From an uncultured Flavobacterium sp. (GTDB taxonomy: Bacteria; Bacteroidota; Bacteroidia; Flavobacteriales; Flavobacteriaceae), in contig CAMPIZ010000050.1 of assembly GCA_946886675.1 (NCBI GenBank), forward strand, positions 1 through 9,119: a stretch of 9,119 nt of DNA. The letters are read 5' to 3'. The notes under the pieces were generated by a model. That model saw nothing but the letters and a program-made list of their open reading frames with translations, was not told the DNA's origin and ran no database searches. This document shows positions 6,160 through 9,119 of this stretch, one piece after another (the first letter of the stretch is position 1; each line of letters begins with the position of its first letter). The translations under genes were made by a program, and so were the position numbers.

Positions 6160-7734
6160 TTAGTATTTTGCAGAGATTTCAGCAGCTGCTTTTTCAAGCA
6201 CGTCTGTAAGCTCATCAGAGAATTTACCTGCTTTAAGAGCATCAAGAGTATCCCTGTGCTTAGCATTTAAATACTCGATATAGTCTTTTTCAAACTCTTT
6301 CACCTTATTTACAGGCACTTTTCTAAGTAGGTTTTTAGTACCTGCGTAGATAATAGCAACCTGGTCTTCAACAGTATAAGGATCGTTTACAGCCTGCTTA
6401 AGGATCTCAACATTTCTTCTACCTTTTTCAATTACGCTTAATGTAGCAGCATCAAGGTCAGATCCAAACTTAGCGAATGCCTCAAGTTCACGGAACTGAG
6501 CCTGGTCTAGCTTAAGTGTACCTGCTACCTTCTTCATCGACTTGATTTGAGCGTTACCACCCACACGCGATACAGAGATACCTACGTTAATTGCTGGACG
6601 TACACCTGAGTTGAATAAATCTGACTCAAGGAATATCTGCCCGTCTGTAATCGAGATTACGTTTGTTGGGATATATGCAGAAACGTCACCAGCTTGAGTT
6701 TCGATAATAGGAAGTGCAGTTAATGAACCGCCTCCTTTAACGATTGGTTTTAACGACTCAGGAAGGTCGTTCATGTTTTTAGCAATATCATCATCCGCAA
6801 TAACTTTTGCAGCACGCTCAAGTAGTCTTGAGTGAAGGTAGAAAACGTCACCAGGGTAAGCCTCACGTCCCGGTGGCCTTCTAAGTAGAAGTGATACCTC
6901 ACGGTAAGCAACAGCCTGCTTAGATAAATCATCATAGATGATAAGCGCCGGACGGCCAGTATCACGGAAGTACTCTCCTATAGCAGCACCTGCCATTGGA
7001 GCATATACCTGCATTGGAGCAGGATCTGAAGCGTTAGCAGCAACAATTACTGTATAAGCCATTGCTCCTTTTTCTTCTAATGTTTTTGCAATACCTGCCA
7101 CTGTAGAAGCTTTTTGGCCTACAGCAACATATATACAGAATACAGGCTTGCCTGCATCATAAAATTCTTTTTGATTAAGGATGGTATCAATACAAACAGT
7201 TGTTTTACCTGTCTGACGGTCACCAATAACAAGCTCACGCTGTCCACGTCCTACAGGAATCATGGCATCTACAGCTTTAATACCTGTCTGAAGCGGTTCT
7301 GTTACCGGCTGACGGAAGATAACCCCCGGAGCTTTACGCTCAAGCGGCATTTCATAAAGGATTCCGCCTATAGGGCCTTTACCATCAATTGGGTTACCAA
7401 GTGTATCTACAACACGGCCCACCATTTCTTCACCTACTTTAAGTGAAGCAATACGCTGAAGCCTTTTTACTGTAGAACCTTCTCTAATCCCGGTTGAAGG
7501 GCCAAGCAATACTACGCCCACATTGTCTTCCTCAAGGTTCAATACAATAGCCTCTAACCCGTTCTCGAACTGAACAAGCTCACCATATTGTGCATTAGAC
7601 AGTCCGTAAACACGGGCAATACCGTCACCTACCTGAAGTACTGTTCCTACTTCCTCTAATGTAGCACCCGATTCAAAACCGGACAATTGTTTCTTTAATA
7701 TTGCTGAAATTTCAGCAGGTTTAATTTCTGCCAT
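6160..7734 (-). CDS. atpA: ATP synthase F1 alpha subunit
   Basis: This 524-residue protein alternates with beta in the alpha3beta3 catalytic head and carries the non-catalytic nucleotide sites. The N-terminal beta-barrel (to about residue 95) includes [14 protein letters not shown]. The nucleotide-binding domain has Walker A GDRQTGKT (171-178), a Walker B-like ALIIYDD (263-269) and the [22 protein letters not shown] signature near 287-308. Arg390 in GISVSRVGG is the arginine finger that reaches into the neighbouring beta site. The C-terminal helical domain runs to AAAEISAKY. Residues about 313-335 ([21 protein letters not shown]) replace a different segment in Escherichia coli, as expected from a distant lineage. 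The gene lies 37 bases after atpH and 80 bases before atpG. The product is intact, with no missing key residue. Confidence 0.98.
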   Translation of the reverse strand: MAEIKPAEISAILKKQLSGFESGATLEEVGTVLQVGDGIARVYGLSNAQYGELVQFENGLEAIVLNLEEDNVGVVLLGPSTGIREGSTVKRLQRIASLKVGEEMVGRVVDTLGNPIDGKGPIGGILYEMPLERKAPGVIFRQPVTEPLQTGIKAVDAMIPVGRGQRELVIGDRQTGKTTVCIDTILNQKEFYDAGKPVFCIYVAVGQKASTVAGIAKTLEEKGAMAYTVIVAANASDPAPMQVYAPMAGAAIGEYFRDTGRPALIIYDDLSKQAVAYREVSLLLRRPPGREAYPGDVFYLHSRLLERAAKVIADDDIAKNMNDLPESLKPIVKGGGSLTALPIIETQAGDVSAYIPTNVISITDGQIFLESDLFNSGVRPAINVGISVSRVGGNAQIKSMKKVAGTLKLDQAQFRELEAFAKFGSDLDAATLSVIEKGRRNVEILKQAVNDPYTVEDQVAIIYAGTKNLLRKVPVNKVKEFEKDYIEYLNAKHRDTLDALKAGKFSDELTDVLEKAAAEISAKY

Positions 7735-7771
7735 CTTACTTTATAATTTAAACACTTATGTGTGGTAAATA

Positions 7772-8305
7772 CTAATTACTTAACTCTCTTTTTAATGTTA
7801 ACAGCCTGTTTGCTACAGAGGCGTTAAACTGCATATCACCTATCCTAAGGATAAAACATCCTATTATTGATGTGTCAACTATGTTCTTTATAGTAATCTT
7901 TTTATCAGAAAACTCTTTTATTTTAGCCATAACCTTTGCCTCAAGCTCAGGAGTAAGCGGGATTGCTGTAGTAACCGTAGCTGTTTCCACTCCGTTAGCA
8001 ACATCAAACTGAATACCATACTGTATAGCAATCTGCTCAAGGATTTCAAACCTTTTGTTTTCTTTTAAAAGATGAAAAAGTCCTTTTGTAATGCTTTGTG
8101 TATTAGCAAAAACCTCGGTAAGGGCGCTTTCTTTTACCTCTGCTTTAATAGTAGGGTTGTCAACAAAGTTTGTAAGCTCTTTGTTTTCTTTCATTGTTGA
8201 TGCAATAAGTGCCATATCCTCATTAACATGTACAGCGGCATTATTAGCCTGTGCCATTTCAAGGATTGCCTTTGCATATCTTACTGCAGCTCTTGAACCT
8301 GTCAT
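7772..8305 (-). CDS. atpH: ATP synthase F1 delta subunit (OSCP-like)
   Basis: This 177-residue protein, the usual length, is the top of the peripheral stalk and joins the F1 head to the b subunits. The helical N-terminal domain starts with the family pattern SRAAVRYAKAILEMA (3-17). The C-terminal domain carries the diagnostic DTSIIGCFILRIGDMQFNASVANRLLTLKREL, matching the usual D.siiGgf.lrigd..ds.S...L..Lk.el pattern. The ATG at 8305-8303 is only 4 bases after the atpF stop, suggesting translational coupling. It ends with TAG (7774-7772) at the normal family C-terminus, which shows that TAG serves as a stop in this genome and bears on the atpG interruption. Confidence 0.96.
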   Translation of the reverse strand: MTGSRAAVRYAKAILEMAQANNAAVHVNEDMALIASTMKENKELTNFVDNPTIKAEVKESALTEVFANTQSITKGLFHLLKENKRFEILEQIAIQYGIQFDVANGVETATVTTAIPLTPELEAKVMAKIKEFSDKKITIKNIVDTSIIGCFILRIGDMQFNASVANRLLTLKRELSN

Positions 8306-8309
8306 AAGA

Positions 8310-8801
8310 TTAGTTTAATTTTACATCATCCAGCATTTTCTCAACCAGTGTAGTCTGAGCTGCTGCGTTAGATAATTCCTGTTTAAGTATTTTCTCTGCA
8401 ATTTCAAGAGAAAGGCCGGATACCTGAGCTTTAAGCTCTGCCATAGCAGCATTCTTTTCGCTGTTTATGGTAGCTTTAGCTTGTTCAATCATTTTCTCTC
8501 CCTGAGCCTGAGCTTCAACTCTGGCATCAGCAATCATCTTTTCTTTTATCTCTCTTGCCTCTTTAATCATTGCATCCCTTTCAGCTCTTGCCTCCTGGAT
8601 AATTCTTTCATTATCAGCCTGCAGGTTTTGCATCTCTTTACGTGCATTTTCCGCCGCCTGTAATGCATTATTAATAGAGTCTTCTCTTTGCTTAACAGCC
8701 CCTAGAATTGGCCTCCAAGCAAATTTTCTCAAAAGTAAAAAGAAAACAAGGAAAATTAATGTTGTCCAAAAAACTAAACTTTCGGGTGCAGTAAAATTCA
8801 T
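8310..8801 (-). CDS. atpF: ATP synthase Fo subunit b
   Basis: This 163-residue protein is the peripheral-stalk stator. A single N-terminal membrane helix (about residues 9-24, LVFWTTLIFLVFFLLL) is followed by the conserved KFAWRPIL membrane-exit segment. Then comes a long charged, Ala/Glu/Lys/Gln-rich coiled coil to about residue 145 (for example QAAENARKEM, IKEAREIKEKMIADAR) that dimerises and reaches up to delta. The length and layout are normal for the family. The hairpin between atpE and this gene lies in its 73-base leader, so its expression is probably lower than that of atpE. Confidence 0.96.
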   Translation of the reverse strand: MNFTAPESLVFWTTLIFLVFFLLLRKFAWRPILGAVKQREDSINNALQAAENARKEMQNLQADNERIIQEARAERDAMIKEAREIKEKMIADARVEAQAQGEKMIEQAKATINSEKNAAMAELKAQVSGLSLEIAEKILKQELSNAAAQTTLVEKMLDDVKLN

Positions 8802-8831
8802 ATATTGTTATTTTTAGATTTGTAATGTTGT

Positions 8832-8867
8832 AAAAAACTTCCCTAGGCCAACCGCTTAGGGAAGTTT
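8832..8867 (-). terminator. Terminator-like hairpin between atpE and atpF (possible attenuator)
   Basis: On the minus strand AAACTTCCCTA (8867-8857) pairs perfectly over 11 bp with TAGGGAAGTTT (8845-8835), with an 11-base loop. The descending arm leads into a run of six Ts, three of them inside the stem. It starts 7 bases after the atpE stop and lies well before the atpF ATG. The shape is that of an intrinsic terminator, but atpF-H-A-G have no other evident promoter in the gap, so partial termination or 3'-end protection of atpE mRNA is more likely than a full stop. Confidence 0.8.
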
Positions 8868-8874
8868 GTTTTAA

Positions 8875-9075
8875 TTATTTTGCAATTAACGCAACAACTA
8901 CTGCGAAAAGAGCAACACCTTCGATAAGTGCAGCAGCAATAATCATAGCAGTTTGAATTTTGTTGGCAACTTCAGGCTGACGAGCCATAGCGTCCATTGC
9001 AGAACCACCGATTTTACCAATACCAATACCTGCACCAATTACAGCTAATCCAGCACCGATTCCAGCTAATACCAT
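8875..9075 (-). CDS. atpE: ATP synthase Fo subunit c (proteolipid ring)
   Basis: This 66-residue hairpin of two membrane helices forms the rotating c-ring. Helix 1 is Gly/Ala/Ile-rich (GAGLAVIGAGIGIGKIGGSAM). The polar loop carries the invariant ARQPE (31-35), and helix 2 holds the ion-carrying Glu52 in ALIEGVALFAVVVALI. Aligned by eye on ARQPE, Ile19 occupies the place of the Na+-binding Gln and Gly53 replaces Ser/Thr, so I infer a proton-driven ring. The ATG at 9075-9073 is the only start: upstream in frame there is no ATG, GTG or TTG before a TAA. The 44 bases upstream (9076-9119) are very AT-rich and show no recognisable promoter; atpB probably lies beyond the edge. Confidence 0.97.
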   Translation of the reverse strand: MVLAGIGAGLAVIGAGIGIGKIGGSAMDAMARQPEVANKIQTAMIIAAALIEGVALFAVVVALIAK

Positions 9076-9119
9076 AATAAAAAAATTTATAGATTAATAA
9101 TAATTAAATTAAATACTCA

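Noticed and set aside
7114..7446. Plus-strand open frame of 110 codons inside atpA
   Set aside because: It lies wholly antisense to conserved alpha-subunit sequence and resembles no protein family.
7751..7762. Small inverted repeat ACAC-TTAT-GTGT in the atpH-atpA gap
   Set aside because: Only 4 bp of stem and no T-run; too short to support a terminator or operator.

Overview
The window is AT-rich and comes from a Bacteroidota chromosome, almost certainly family Flavobacteriaceae and probably Flavobacterium or a near relative. The evidence is the style of the ATP synthase proteins, a DUF4292 lipoprotein, the lack of clear Shine-Dalgarno sequences, and TAnnTTTG-type promoter boxes. Every gene I can support lies on the minus strand, so transcription runs from high to low coordinates. 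No rRNA, tRNA, CRISPR array, insertion sequence or prophage was seen, and no stretch longer than about 110 bases lacks a gene.

The right half (about 9119 down to 5158) is an F1Fo ATP synthase operon in the order atpE (c), atpF (b), atpH (delta), atpA (alpha), atpG (gamma). atpB should lie just beyond the right edge. A strong hairpin with a T-run closes the operon after atpG. atpD (beta) and atpC (epsilon) do not follow, which fits the split atp arrangement of Bacteroidota. A second terminator-like hairpin lies between atpE and atpF and may help make the c subunit in excess. A long imperfect palindrome with tandem heptamers lies between atpA and atpG.

The most striking observation is that atpG is interrupted by an in-frame TAG at codon 73 (5863-5861). 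Both sides are excellent gamma-subunit sequence in the same frame, and the total length (288 codons) is normal. The intact atpH gene also ends in TAG, so this organism appears to use TAG as a stop. The interruption is therefore a nonsense mutation, a sequencing or assembly error, or, less likely, a genuine two-piece or readthrough gamma.

The left half (5106 down to 1) carries cell-envelope and housekeeping genes: a MOP-family polysaccharide flippase with a TTG start, dut (dUTPase), a sugar-phosphate nucleotidyltransferase with a C-terminal left-handed beta-helix, a secreted TPR protein, and a DUF4292 lipoprotein cut by the left window edge. The last three follow each other with gaps of 3 to 32 bases after dut and look like one operon, probably started from a promoter just upstream of dut. 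Together they suggest a locus for surface glycan assembly and outer-membrane lipoprotein handling.
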